From G963665405 sp963665405 (GTDB lineage: Bacteria > Chloroflexota > Dehalococcoidia > Lucifugimonadales > G963665405), in NCBI GenBank assembly GCA_963665405.2, contig CAXXUH010000003.1, forward strand, positions 248,001 to 312,000: DNA of 64,000 nt, read 5' to 3'. Of this stretch, positions 8,654 through 17,696 are shown piece by piece; position 1 is the first letter of the stretch, and each line of letters opens with the position of its first letter. The translations under genes were made by a program, and so were the position numbers. Below the pieces are notes generated by a model. That model searched no databases. It saw only the letters and a list, made by a program, of their open reading frames with translations, and was not told the DNA's origin.

Positions 8654-8670
8654 TACTAATGGGGACCGGA
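8654..8670 (-). promoter_or_regulatory. Shared upstream motif, site 2
   Basis: Plus-strand TACTAATGGGGACCGGA, 122 nt upstream of the pseudo-receiver/LexA-HTH start. It matches site 1 at 13 of 17 positions. Possible autoregulatory operator. Confidence 0.35.
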
Positions 8671-8790
8671 AGCAAAGACATCGGTGGTCTGCACACGACG
8701 AACTCCGTGAAAACCCCTAGATGAAGCGAAACCGTATGTGGTAGGCGCTGCCAGTGGTGTCGGGCAAGCGTGGGAGGCTTGGAGAGGGCC

Positions 8791-10044
8791 CTACCTACCC
8801 ATGGCCTGGGCGGGCGCCTTTGGCAGGGTGAAGCAGAAGGTGCTTCCTCGCCCGACGTCGCTGTTCACCCAGATGCGTCCGCCGTGCGCCTCTACTATCC
8901 CCCTGGCTATGCTGAGCCCGAGCCCGGACCCGCCGGAATCCCGTGAGCGGGAGCGATCGGTACGATAGGACCACTCGAACACACGGATCAGCTCGCGCTC
9001 CGGGATGCCCTCCCCAGTGTCGCAGACCTGGACCTCGACGACCGTGCCGGCGTCCCGGGCGCGGATCGAGATGCTCCCGTCCGGCGGGGTGTGCCGGATC
9101 GAGTTCTGGACCAGGTTGTACAGGACCCTCTGCATCCGCCGCGTGTCGATCAGCACTGCGGACAGGTTATCGTCCACGTCGCCCTCCAGACTCAGGCCTC
9201 GGGTCTGCGCCTGGGGAGCCAGGGCCTCCAGAGTCTCGGAGATCAGCTCGTCTACGGACGACTCGTCCCTGTCGAGCTCCAGGACTCCGGCGTCGATCCG
9301 CGACAGCTCGAACAGGTCGTTGATTAGCTGACTTAGGTTCTCCACCTCCGACTGGGTGACACGCATGTACCGGCTGATGGTCTCCTCGTCCGAGACGACA
9401 CCGTCGTTGATGCTCTCGACCATCGCGCGGATGGATGCCAGTGGCGTCCGCAAGTCGTGGGACACGGCGCCGATCAGCTCTCGGCGGGCCTGCTCCAGAT
9501 TCCGCTCCCTTTCGAAGCTGGCCTGCAGCCGCTCGGCCATCCCGTTGAATGCCGACGCCACCTCGCCGATCTCGTCGTGCGGGCCCACGGCGACGCGAAC
9601 GTCCATCCGCCCATCGCTCATGCCCCTCGCCGCGTCCACCAGCGAGCGGACTCGTCGGGCCGTGCTCTCGGAGAGCGCCAGCGCCGCGAAGATCGACAGC
9701 CCGGAGGAGAATACGACCAGACCGGCGAGCAGCCACAGGTCGTGGGGCTCGATAAACATCAAGAGTGCGATGATGCCGACGTTCAACAGCGCGATCCCGG
9801 CGGTCAGGAGAGACACCAGGACGAGCCGTCCACGGACGCTGCGGACCCAGGGCCCCGGCCCGAACCGGCGGGCCGCCTCGCTGATGACGACGGTAGCCCC
9901 CGCCGAGGCCAGCAGGAAGCCGGCGAGCACTACCAGGTCCCGCGCCGGCGGGTCGAGCTGCCACACGGTCAGCGCCAGCACCAGCCCGACCATCCCCAGG
10001 AGCGCCACGGTTGTCAGCGCGGCTCGTTTCACCGACTCTCGCAT
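8791..10044 (-). CDS. HAMP sensor histidine kinase
   Basis: 417 residues. Four hydrophobic segments (about 10-28, 38-55, 74-97 and 103-124) are linked by very short loops, so there is essentially no extracytoplasmic sensor domain. HAMP follows at about 125-178 (ARRVRSLVDAARGMSDG, DEIGEVASAFNGMAERL). The HisKA H-box AVSHDLRTPLASI has His196. HATPase motifs are N in LYNLVQNSIRH, DTGEGIPE and GGSGLGLSIARGIVEAHGG. It starts 4 nt after the regulator stop, behind GAGGAG, so the pair is translationally linked. Confidence 0.93.
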   Translation of the reverse strand: MRESVKRAALTTVALLGMVGLVLALTVWQLDPPARDLVVLAGFLLASAGATVVISEAARRFGPGPWVRSVRGRLVLVSLLTAGIALLNVGIIALLMFIEPHDLWLLAGLVVFSSGLSIFAALALSESTARRVRSLVDAARGMSDGRMDVRVAVGPHDEIGEVASAFNGMAERLQASFERERNLEQARRELIGAVSHDLRTPLASIRAMVESINDGVVSDEETISRYMRVTQSEVENLSQLINDLFELSRIDAGVLELDRDESSVDELISETLEALAPQAQTRGLSLEGDVDDNLSAVLIDTRRMQRVLYNLVQNSIRHTPPDGSISIRARDAGTVVEVQVCDTGEGIPERELIRVFEWSYRTDRSRSRDSGGSGLGLSIARGIVEAHGGRIWVNSDVGRGSTFCFTLPKAPAQAMGR

Positions 10045-10048
10045 TCCG

Positions 10049-10750
10049 CTACTCCTCGAACTTGTAGCCGACTCCCCAAACCGTCTTTATGTGAGCGGGC
10101 TTCATCGGGTCGACCTCGACCTTCTCCCGCAGCCGCCGGATGTGGACCGTGACGGTGCTGTAGTCGGCTGCGTAGGAGTAATCCCATACCTGATCCATGA
10201 GCTGCGATCGCGTGTAGACCCGGCCCCTGTTGGACGCGAGGAACAGGAGGAGATCGAACTCCTTTGCGGTAAGGCGGACCTCGCCGTCGCCGAGCCTTAC
10301 CCCGCGCGTCTCCGGGTTGATGGAAAGATCCCCGAAGCGCATCAGCGCGCCGCGGCCCTGAGCCGGGGCACCGCCGGTCCGGCGGAGTACCGACTTGACT
10401 CGGGCGACCAGCTCCCGCGGGCTGAACGGCTTGACCATATAGTCGTCGGCGCCCAGCTCGAGTCCGACCGGATCGTCGGACTCGTCGCCTCGGGCGGTAA
10501 GCATGATGATGGCCACGTCGGTGTCGTTGCGCAGCCTGCGGCACACCTCCAGCCCGTCGACAACCGGGAGCATGAGGTCCAGAACCACCAGATTCGGGCC
10601 CCATTCCTTGGCGAGGCGCAGCCCCTCGCCCCCGTCGGCGGCGAGCGCCACGTCGTAGCCCTCGAGGCGCAGATAGCGCTCGACGACCTCGGTGACCATC
10701 GGCTCGTCGTCGACCACCAGGACTCGGTCGGCCACGGTTGAAGCTACCAC
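10049..10750 (-). CDS. OmpR-family response regulator
   Basis: 233 residues. The receiver is intact: DDE at residues 14-16, phospho-acceptor Asp58 in VVLDLMLP, Thr in IIMLTARG and Lys in MVKPF. The winged helix at about 135-232 shows EVRLTAKEFDLLLFLASNRG, VWDYSYAADYSTVTVHI, RLREKVE and TVWGVGYKFEE. First gene of a two-gene operon with the kinase at 8791-10044. The GTG at 10750 or the in-frame GTG at 10736 could start translation. Confidence 0.93.
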   Translation of the reverse strand: MVASTVADRVLVVDDEPMVTEVVERYLRLEGYDVALAADGGEGLRLAKEWGPNLVVLDLMLPVVDGLEVCRRLRNDTDVAIIMLTARGDESDDPVGLELGADDYMVKPFSPRELVARVKSVLRRTGGAPAQGRGALMRFGDLSINPETRGVRLGDGEVRLTAKEFDLLLFLASNRGRVYTRSQLMDQVWDYSYAADYSTVTVHIRRLREKVEVDPMKPAHIKTVWGVGYKFEE

Positions 10751-10795
10751 CGGCTTACACTCGTTCCCAGAATCGACCCAGTATACATCGACCGT

Positions 10796-11278
10796 CCTAC
10801 TCGCCTCGACACCTCGGGCTACACGTCCCCACCGGCGAGACGACAGAACATGGCGTGTGCAGATCCCGACGAGTCGGGATTGCGGGAGTCTGAGGCTTGC
10901 CTTCAGGCATCGTTTCTCCCATTCTCCTAGACACCTCGGCTACGCAACCCCACCGGCGAAACGACGAAACACGTGGTGTACAGTCCCGACGAGTCGGGAT
11001 TGCGGGAGTCCGAGGCTTGCCTTCGGGCATCGTTTCTCCCATTCTCCTAGACACCTCGGCTACGCAACCCCACCGGCGAAACGATGAAACATGGGGTGTG
11101 CAGAGGGGCGGAGCCCCTCTGCTGGGAGTCTGAGGGTGTCCCTCAGACATCATTTCTCCCCCCTTCCTGGCCAGGAAGGGGGCCAGGTCCGATGATGCTT
11201 CGCTCATCGAGACTCTCTATGCCCCGATGAATCGGGGCATAGGCGTATCGGAGGGGATGGTCGAAAGTCCTCAGCACA
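10796..11278 (+). repeat. Tandem family A array (three units)
   Basis: This stretch of about 750 bases between regulator and oxidoreductase has no gene. Three tandem units share CACCTCGGnCTACGCAACCC and CACCGGCGAAACGA at 10810, 10932 and 11052; the last two lie exactly 120 bp apart. Units 1 and 2 carry the TCCCGACGAGTCGGGA hairpin, while unit 3 carries AGGGGCGGAGCCCCT, the CCAGGAAGG module and the ATGATGCTTCGCTCATCG extension. Confidence 0.9.
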
Positions 11279-11505
11279 CTCCTAATAATAGTAGCTCCTA
11301 AATCTTAAGATTCCATTACGGCCGGGACCCCTGGATCGGATCGACCGCCTGCCGGCGAGCCCCATCGACTCGCTTGACACGACGGTCTCCCCCGAATACG
11401 ATGCCACAACCGGGCGAAATGACCTCTCGGCCCACTTGAGACTTGTCGGAAACCGGAGTACTCCGCGGGCGAGCGTATCGTCGTGGAGGCAAGAGGAGAC
11501 AACGA

Positions 11506-12753
11506 ATGAAGATCTCGATGTTCCACCTGATGCCCTACCGCGACCTGCCGGACGACTTCGAGCACCGCCACCACTCGGTATGGGTCGACCTCCCATGGTC
11601 CGAGATCGGCGACGCGGAGCAGGTCGGCCGGTACTACAACTGGACCCTGGACGAGCTGGAGTACGCCGACGAGATGGGCATGGACGGCGTCTGTGTCAAC
11701 GAGCACCACCAGAACGCCTACGGCTTCATGCCGGGGCCCAACCTGATGGGTGCCGCCCTGGCCAGACGCACCAAGAATGCCGCCCTCGTCCAGATGGGCG
11801 CGACCCTCCCGACGACCAACCCGCCGCAGAGGGTCGCCGAAGAGTACGCCATGCTCGACTGCATCAGCGGCGGCCGCCTGGTAGCCGGGATGCCCCTGGG
11901 CTCCTCCCCGGACGTCAACTTCTGCTACGGCATCCCACCGATGGAGCAGCGCGAGCGGTATCGCGAGGCCCACGACCTGATCATCCAGGCATGGACCCGC
12001 AAGGACGTCTTCGCCTTCAACGGGAAGTACACCCAGCTCCGCTATGTCAACACCTGGCCCAAGCCCATCCAGCAGCCGCATCCGCCGGTCTGGATACCGG
12101 GCAGCGGCAGCGTCTCGACGTGGGACTTCACCGCGGAGCACGACTACTGCTACTGCTTCCTCAGCTACTGGGGCAACAACCTGGCCAAGCACACCATGGA
12201 CGGGTTCTGGAACCGCCTGGACGAGCTGGGAAAGGACCCTAACCCGTACCGCGCCGGCTTCCTGCAGCTCGTGGTCGTCTCGGAGACCGACGCGCGGGCC
12301 GAGGAGGAATACTTCGACCATATCAAGTACTTCTACGACAAGAGCCTGGCCATCGCGCCCTTCTTCTTCGCGGCGCCGGGCCACCAGGACTACGTGAGCC
12401 TGTCCAGGTCCACGAAAGCCAAGAACACCGGAGCGTACAACATCACGCAGAAGGTGATCAACGAGCGGAAGAACTGGAAGTACAAGGACTACATCGACAA
12501 CCAGTTCGTCATCGGAGGCAGCCCCGAATCGGTGGCGGACCAGCTGGAAGAAGCCGTCCGGAAGCTCCGCGTGGGCAACCTGATGGTCTTGCTGCACATC
12601 GGCTCGATGCCCCACGAGCTGACCAAGAAGAACATCGCCCTCTTCGCGAAAGAGGTGCTCCCGAAGGTGCACCACATCTGGGACGACGAGGGATGGGAGA
12701 ACCTGTGGTGGCCCGAGCGCCTTCGCGAGCGCAACGGAGTCGCCGCCGACTAG
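11506..12753 (+). CDS. LLM-class flavin-dependent oxidoreductase (large)
   Basis: 415 residues from the ATG at 11506, preceded by GAGGAG; an in-frame start at 11443 lacks a ribosome site. Luciferase-like TIM barrel: MKISMFHLMPYRDLP, DGVCVNEHHQNAYGFMPGPN, ALVQMGATLP, GRLVAGMPLGSSPDVNF and HPPVWIPGSGS, with a C-terminal VIGGSPESVADQLEE. Family members use reduced FMN (or F420) to oxidise or cleave organic substrates. It stands alone between repeat blocks. The substrate is not deducible. Confidence 0.88.
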   Translation: MKISMFHLMPYRDLPDDFEHRHHSVWVDLPWSEIGDAEQVGRYYNWTLDELEYADEMGMDGVCVNEHHQNAYGFMPGPNLMGAALARRTKNAALVQMGATLPTTNPPQRVAEEYAMLDCISGGRLVAGMPLGSSPDVNFCYGIPPMEQRERYREAHDLIIQAWTRKDVFAFNGKYTQLRYVNTWPKPIQQPHPPVWIPGSGSVSTWDFTAEHDYCYCFLSYWGNNLAKHTMDGFWNRLDELGKDPNPYRAGFLQLVVVSETDARAEEEYFDHIKYFYDKSLAIAPFFFAAPGHQDYVSLSRSTKAKNTGAYNITQKVINERKNWKYKDYIDNQFVIGGSPESVADQLEEAVRKLRVGNLMVLLHIGSMPHELTKKNIALFAKEVLPKVHHIWDDEGWENLWWPERLRERNGVAAD

Positions 12754-12778
12754 CAAAGCGCCACGCACTATGGGGTAT

Positions 12779-13048
12779 GGCGGCTAGGAGCCGCATCCAA
12801 GAGAAGAGGACGGGGAGAACAGGGAGGCGGAACCGACCAGCTGCGAGTCCAGCAGGATGATGAGATATGGGGAGTGCAGTCCCGACGAGTCGGGATTGCC
12901 GGGAGTCTGAGGGTGTCCCTCAGAAATCAGCTACTCTTCCCCCTTCCTGGCTAGGAAGGGGGCCAGGGGGATGGTCGAAACGGCGGCTAGGAGCCGCCTC
13001 CAAGAGAAGAGGACGGGGAGTGCAGAGGTGCGAGCCCCTTTGCCAGAA
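12779..13048 (+). repeat. Family A double copy
   Basis: Two partial units. The first has CGGCTAGGAGCCG, TCCCGACGAGTCGGGA, the CTGAGGG hairpin and CCTTCCTGGCTAGGAAGG. A second CGGCTAGGAGCCG then begins inside the usual tail, followed by a damaged AGGTGCGAGCCCCT. This fills the gap between two genes. Confidence 0.88.
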
Positions 13049-13073
13049 GAAGAATTGAGGAGGATTGTCTGAG

Positions 13074-13868
13074 ATGGTCGCAGCAACCGACCAGGTCGTA
13101 AGGGCCTTCAACGACACCGTCGAGACCCGTGTCACGATCCAGGGGAGCGGTCCACCGGTCGTCTTCCTTCACGGGGCCGGCGGTCTCGGATGGGACGCGT
13201 TCCTCGACGACCTGGCCGAGCACTTCACTGTCTACGCTCCGGCCCATCCGGGCACGGCAGACGACCCGGACGCCGTCCGCAACATCCGCGGCCTCTGGGA
13301 GCTCGTTCTCTACTACTACGAGCTGTTTGACAAGCTGGGCCTTCAGTCCCCCGCGGTCGTCGGCCTCTCGTTCGGGGGCATGGTCGCCGCTGAGGTCGCC
13401 GCGACCAACCCAGACCGGGTCAGCAAGCTCGTTCTCATGGCGCCTCTCGGCCTGTGGCGCGACGACCATCCGGTCCAGGACTGGATGGGAATGACGGCCG
13501 AAGATCTCAACAAGCTCGTCTTCTACGATCCGGAGGGACCGCTGGCTCAGGAGATGACCGCGCTGCCGGAGGACCCCGAGGAGGCCGCGGAGGCGAAGAT
13601 CAAGCGCACCTGGGCCCTGGCCTGCTCCGCCCAGTTCACCTGGCCGATCCCCGACAAGGGGCTGAAACGACGCATCCACCGAGTGACGGCCCCCTCGTTG
13701 ATCCTGTGGGGCAAACAGGACGGCCTTGTGCCCCCGATCTACGCCCAGGAGTTCGCTGCCCTGCTGAAGAACTCCCGCGTCGAGATGATCGATAAGGCCA
13801 GCCACGCCTTCCATCTGGAGCAGCGCGAGCAGGTGAGCAAGCTGGTGATCGACTTCCTTAACGAGTAG
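13074..13868 (+). CDS. Alpha/beta hydrolase
   Basis: 264 residues from the ATG at 13074, about 10 nt after GAGGAGG; the in-frame TTG at 13065 lies too close to it. Oxyanion strand PPVVFLHGAGG, nucleophile elbow VVGLSFGGMVAAE (catalytic Ser), Asp in LWGKQDGLVPP and His in ASHAFHLEQ complete the triad. A soluble hydrolase fold of normal length. Relatives include esterases, C-C bond hydrolases and haloperoxidase-like enzymes. An intrinsic terminator follows 36 nt after the stop. Confidence 0.9.
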   Translation: MVAATDQVVRAFNDTVETRVTIQGSGPPVVFLHGAGGLGWDAFLDDLAEHFTVYAPAHPGTADDPDAVRNIRGLWELVLYYYELFDKLGLQSPAVVGLSFGGMVAAEVAATNPDRVSKLVLMAPLGLWRDDHPVQDWMGMTAEDLNKLVFYDPEGPLAQEMTALPEDPEEAAEAKIKRTWALACSAQFTWPIPDKGLKRRIHRVTAPSLILWGKQDGLVPPIYAQEFAALLKNSRVEMIDKASHAFHLEQREQVSKLVIDFLNE

Positions 13869-13903
13869 CGGCGTCCTCTTGCGCAACGCCGACCAGCGAC
13901 GAT

Positions 13904-13936
13904 AGGCCCCTGGACTGTCCAGGGGCCTCCCTTTTT
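13904..13936 (+). terminator. Intrinsic terminator
   Basis: Perfect 11-bp stem AGGCCCCTGGA / TCCAGGGGCCT with loop CTG, followed by CCCTTTTT. It ends the alpha/beta hydrolase transcript. Confidence 0.9.
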
Positions 13937-13967
13937 GGACCCTGGGTCCAGCCGTGACCCCGAGACC

Positions 13968-14140
13968 TCCCGGACAGGGTATCGTGTGAACGGGGCGTCC
14001 GACACGTCGGGATTGAGGGTGCCCGAGACCTCCTGCGGAGTGAACGGTGAACGGGGTGTCCAGAGGGGCAAAGCCCCTCGGCGGGTGTCTGAGGGTGTCC
14101 CTCAGTTACTCTCTCTCGTTCCAAGGGGTGGCCAGTCCCA
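13968..14140 (+). repeat. Family A, two diverged units
   Basis: Two successive GTGAACGGGG.GTCC starts, one with a decayed ACACGTCGGGATT hairpin and one with AGGGGCAAAGCCCCT plus CTGAGGGTGTCCCTCAG. Less conserved than other copies. It lies just before the MFS gene. Confidence 0.75.
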
Positions 14141-14190
14141 TCGGGGCTCCGTAACTGTACCGCAGTCGGCAACATGAAGGATGAACGCCC

Positions 14191-15432
14191 GTGGCGAGCC
14201 CACCACCACTAGATGACCGGATCCCCCCCTACGCCTGGGTCTCGTACGGCCTCTGGCTGGTCTGCACCCTGGTCGGCTTCGTCGTCGTCTTCACCGTGGG
14301 CATCCTCCTGCCGTCGATCACCGAGGAGTTCGGCCTGTCTCCCAGCCAGCAGGGGCTGCTCGGCTCAGCCGCCTTCTGGGGAAACCTCGTCCTCACCATC
14401 CCCCTGAGCTGGTGGCTCAGCAAGTACAGTCCCAAGCTCGTCACCGGAATAGGCGTGGCGCTGGGCGTTGTGCTCCTCCTTCTTCACGGCTGGGCCCTCG
14501 CCTTCGGGATCCTGATCGCCGCCCGTCTGGCCTTCGGCATCGTCCTTCTGGGCATCGAGCCGCCGGGCGCCATCCTCATACAGCAATGGTTCCCACCACG
14601 GAAGATCGTCATCGCGAATAGCTTCAGCAACGCCGTCTTCGGCTTCGTGATGGCCGGCGGATTGGTATTCGTTCCGCTCGTGCTGAAGGTTCTGGACGAC
14701 GACTGGAGGGTGGTGTTCTACATGTTCGCCGCGATATACGCGGCGCTCCTGGTCCTCTGGGTCGTGCTGGGCAAGGAGCGGCCGATCGCCGGCCGCAAGA
14801 CCGGTCAGGCTCCACCGGAGACCGGCCTCATCAAGGGCACCCTGAAACACCGGGACCTGTGGATCGCCGGGTTTGGCTTCATCGGCGCTACCGTGGCATG
14901 GTCCTCGTTCTTGGCCTTCTTCCCGACACTGCTGCTCGACACTTACGATATATCTCTCCAGTGGTCCGGATCGATCCTGGCCACGGGGATATTCGTCGGC
15001 GGCTTCGCCGGCCTCGGCGTCGGATACCTCGCCGTGAACGCGGGACACCGCAACGCCATGCTCCAGATTCTGGGAGCCCTCACCGCGGGCAGCTACGTAG
15101 GGATGGCGCTGACGGACTCCATCCCGCTCCTGTTCGGCCTTGCCGTCCTGAACGGAGTGGGCTGGGGCTTCTTCCCTCTCATCTACACCGTACCGTTCCA
15201 GCTACCCGGTGTCCGGCCACGCGAGATCGCCATCGGCGTCGGATTCATGCTGACCGCCGTGTCTGCCGGAACCCTCCTCGGCCCCTTGATGACCGGCTAT
15301 CTCCAGGAGACCTTCGCCGACCTGAGCCTGGCGCTGATGGTGATAGGCTTCGCCCCGCTGACTCTGGTGGCAGCTGGCATGTTCATCCGGTTCGGTCTGC
15401 AGGACCCCGCACCGGCCGAGGCGACCGGCTGA
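14191..15432 (+). CDS. Major facilitator superfamily transporter
   Basis: 413 residues from a GTG start. About 12 hydrophobic segments in two halves of six, with a polar centre near residues 205-230 (KERPIAGRKTGQAPPETG). The loop after helix 2 has WWLSKYSPKLV in the position of the MFS motif A. GFVMAGG and SAGTLLGPLMTGYLQE are typical late-helix motifs. Cytoplasmic-membrane carrier of the nitrate/cyanate or OFA-like type; the substrate is unknown. No obvious operon partner. Confidence 0.88.
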   Translation: MASPPPLDDRIPPYAWVSYGLWLVCTLVGFVVVFTVGILLPSITEEFGLSPSQQGLLGSAAFWGNLVLTIPLSWWLSKYSPKLVTGIGVALGVVLLLLHGWALAFGILIAARLAFGIVLLGIEPPGAILIQQWFPPRKIVIANSFSNAVFGFVMAGGLVFVPLVLKVLDDDWRVVFYMFAAIYAALLVLWVVLGKERPIAGRKTGQAPPETGLIKGTLKHRDLWIAGFGFIGATVAWSSFLAFFPTLLLDTYDISLQWSGSILATGIFVGGFAGLGVGYLAVNAGHRNAMLQILGALTAGSYVGMALTDSIPLLFGLAVLNGVGWGFFPLIYTVPFQLPGVRPREIAIGVGFMLTAVSAGTLLGPLMTGYLQETFADLSLALMVIGFAPLTLVAAGMFIRFGLQDPAPAEATG

Positions 15433-15495
15433 CTTTCTCACACGCGGTGCGGTAAGATATGGCTGGCCGCGGCGCCAGCGCCCGCTGAACCAGCT

Positions 15496-15597
15496 CAAGC
15501 TGGGGTTCCAAAGGGGGCGCCGCCCCCTTTGCGGGGTTTGGGGTGCCCCCAACCTCAGGGCGGGCGGGTGGGAAAAAGAGAGGCACCCCAAACTGGG
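15496..15597 (+). repeat. Family B repeat
   Basis: GGGTTCCAAAGGGGGCG/CGCCCCCTTT hairpin, GCGGGGTTTGGGGTGCCCCC, then GGGCGGGCGGGTGGGAAAAAG and GGCACCCCAAA. It lies between the MFS gene and the DegT gene. Confidence 0.88.
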
Positions 15598-15662
15598 ATG
15601 GGACGTCCCGCTAGACAGATAATTGCAGCCAAGGGGTAACCACCCCAAAGGAGGACAGCATA

Positions 15663-16934
15663 ATGCAAAACCCCGGCAAGCTCGCGATAGACGGAGGACC
15701 CCTCGCCATACAGGCCCCCCTGCCCGACGGAGTCTCGGGTCCGAGCATCATCGGCGACGAGGAGATCGACGCCGTCACCGAGGTGCTCCGCAGCCAGAAG
15801 CTCTTCCGCTACACCGACTACAGTCAGGTCGACAAGTTCGACAAAGAGGCCGCGGAATTTCTCGGCGTCGAGTACGCCGTGATGGTCAACTCTGGCACCA
15901 GCGCGCTCGTGTGTGCCCTCACCGGAGCCGGTGCAGGCCCCGGCGACGAGGTGATCCTCCCCGGGTACACCTACATTGCCACTGCAGCGGCGATTATCGC
16001 GACTGGAGCCGTCCCCGTGATCGCGGAGGTCGACGAGTCTCTGGGCCTCGACCCCGCGGACCTGGAGCGCAAGATCACGCCCTACACGAAGGCCGTCGTG
16101 ATCGTACACATGCGGGGCGTGCCGGCCCGCATCGACGAGCTGGTCGCCATCGCCCGCAAGCACGGCCTGAAGATCGTCGAGGACTGCTGCCAGTGCGTCG
16201 GCGGCGAGTACAAGGGGAAGCAGGTCGGAACCTACGGCGACGTCGGAGCGTGGAGCCTGAACTACTACAAAACCATCAGCTCCGGCGAGGGCGGGATGGT
16301 GTTCACCAACGACCGCGATATCTACGAGCGCGCCTGCTTTGCGGCCGATCCCGGCCTGCCCCTCTGGACCAAGTCGGAGGGCGTCGAGTGGCATAACCAG
16401 GCCTTTCCGAGGCAGACTTACCGCCCCAGCGAGGTCCTGGCCGCGATGGGCAGGGTGCAGCTCGGCAAGATCGAGGACATCCTCGGCCACCAGCGCGCTC
16501 TTAAGAAGGCCTTCCTCGACGGTCTGGACGAGGCCAAGGGCTACCGCCTCCAGCACGTCGACGACCCGTCGGGCGATACAGGCGTCTCCGCCTCGATAAT
16601 AGTCCAAGACAAGGAGCTCGCCCTTGCCTACGAGCACGCCCTGACCGCGGAGGGCGCCGTCGTCGGAACGATCTACAACGACGGCTTCCCGGACAGGCAC
16701 ATCTACAGCTACTGGGACTCCATCCTGGAGAAGAGCTCACCCCACCCATCGGGATATCCCTGGAAAGACCCGAGCTACAAGGGCAATGTCGAGTACTCGA
16801 TCGACATGTGTCCCCAGACCCTCTCGATTCTCGGCCGCGCGGTCCGATTCGACTTCAACATGAACATGACCGAGGACCACGCCCGTCAGATGGCCGCCGC
16901 CCTGAACAAGGTCGACGCCGCCCTCGGCGGATAG
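15663..16934 (+). CDS. DegT/DnrJ/EryC1/StrS-family aminotransferase
   Basis: 423 residues, ATG start behind GGAGGA. Fold-type I PLP enzyme: NSGTSALVCALTGAG (phosphate cup), PGYTYIATAAAI, EDCCQCVGGEYKGKQVG (Asp binding the pyridine N) and SLNYYKTISSGEGGM with the PLP lysine. Family enzymes aminate keto-sugars or act in antibiotic and inositol pathways. No sugar-nucleotide genes sit nearby, so the substrate is open. It is first in a run with a B3/4-domain protein (11 nt away) and an SDR. Confidence 0.9.
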   Translation: MQNPGKLAIDGGPLAIQAPLPDGVSGPSIIGDEEIDAVTEVLRSQKLFRYTDYSQVDKFDKEAAEFLGVEYAVMVNSGTSALVCALTGAGAGPGDEVILPGYTYIATAAAIIATGAVPVIAEVDESLGLDPADLERKITPYTKAVVIVHMRGVPARIDELVAIARKHGLKIVEDCCQCVGGEYKGKQVGTYGDVGAWSLNYYKTISSGEGGMVFTNDRDIYERACFAADPGLPLWTKSEGVEWHNQAFPRQTYRPSEVLAAMGRVQLGKIEDILGHQRALKKAFLDGLDEAKGYRLQHVDDPSGDTGVSASIIVQDKELALAYEHALTAEGAVVGTIYNDGFPDRHIYSYWDSILEKSSPHPSGYPWKDPSYKGNVEYSIDMCPQTLSILGRAVRFDFNMNMTEDHARQMAAALNKVDAALGG

Positions 16935-16945
16935 GGGACGGAGAC

Positions 16946-17623
16946 GTGCTGGTCGTATCGGATGCCTGGCCAACGGCCTTTCCCGGAGCTGTCGCTGGAG
17001 CGCTTGGGATGCACGGGGTTGCCAACCCGCCGAGCCATCCGGCCCTTCGGGAGCATGTTCAGAAGGTAGAGGCGGGCGTTCGCTCACGCTTCGCTGATAT
17101 CCAGCGGGCCGACCTGGCGTCGTTGCCCGAGCTTCAAGCCTACCGCAGACACTACAGCCTCTTTGGCAAGACCTATCACGTAAGGCTTCAGCTCGAATCG
17201 CTCCTGTTCAAAGGGAAGCCTCTTCAGAGCGGCGCGGCCCTGGTCGAGGCGATGTTCGCCGCTGAGGTGTCGAACATGCTGCTGACGGCCGGCCACGACC
17301 TCGACAACGTCGCCGGCCCGGTGACGGTAGACGTTTCTCGTGGAGACGAGATGTACGTCACCATGAGCGGCCGTGAGCAGACGCTGAAAGAAGGTGACAT
17401 GATGATGCGCGACGAGTCCGGCGTCATCTCCAGCGTGCTGTACGGGCCCGACCAGCGTACTCGTCTGACGTCCGGCACCCGGCGCGTGCTGTTCACGGTC
17501 TACGCGCCGGACGGCATCGGTGGGAAAGCGGTCCGCAAGCACCTCGAAGATATCCGAGCCAGCGTCGCGCTCGTCAGCCCGGAGGCCGTCGAACTGTCCC
17601 TGGACACGTATCCGGCTTCGTGA
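16946..17623 (+). CDS. B3/4 (PheT-like tRNA-binding) domain protein
   Basis: 225 residues from the GTG at 16946, preceded by GGGGACGGAG; longer in-frame starts would overlap the DegT gene. The sequence from about 75 to 205 (YSLFGKTYHVRLQLESLL, AAEVSNMLLTAGHDLDNVAGP, GDMMMRDESGVISSVLYGPD, LFTVYAPDGIG) matches free-standing B3/4 domains of the phenylalanyl-tRNA synthetase beta chain. In PheT this domain binds tRNA or edits mischarged Tyr; free-standing forms are suspected trans-editing or amino-acid-related factors. Its place between an aminotransferase and an SDR suggests an amino-acid-type metabolite. Confidence 0.8.
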   Translation: MLVVSDAWPTAFPGAVAGALGMHGVANPPSHPALREHVQKVEAGVRSRFADIQRADLASLPELQAYRRHYSLFGKTYHVRLQLESLLFKGKPLQSGAALVEAMFAAEVSNMLLTAGHDLDNVAGPVTVDVSRGDEMYVTMSGREQTLKEGDMMMRDESGVISSVLYGPDQRTRLTSGTRRVLFTVYAPDGIGGKAVRKHLEDIRASVALVSPEAVELSLDTYPAS

Positions 17624-17696
17624 TGCCGCACGGGCTCTCGTCGGACACCTCCCGGCGAGGACGGTGCCGGAGCCCGTCGAGCGAAGGAGGCGCCCC

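Noticed and set aside
10796..11278. CRISPR array
   Set aside because: Units are 120 bp with internal hairpins and no short unique spacers; no cas genes nearby.
11305..12768. 487-codon minus-strand ORF
   Set aside because: Antisense shadow of the LLM oxidoreductase; His/Val/Asp-rich composition typical of reverse-frame reading of GC-rich genes.
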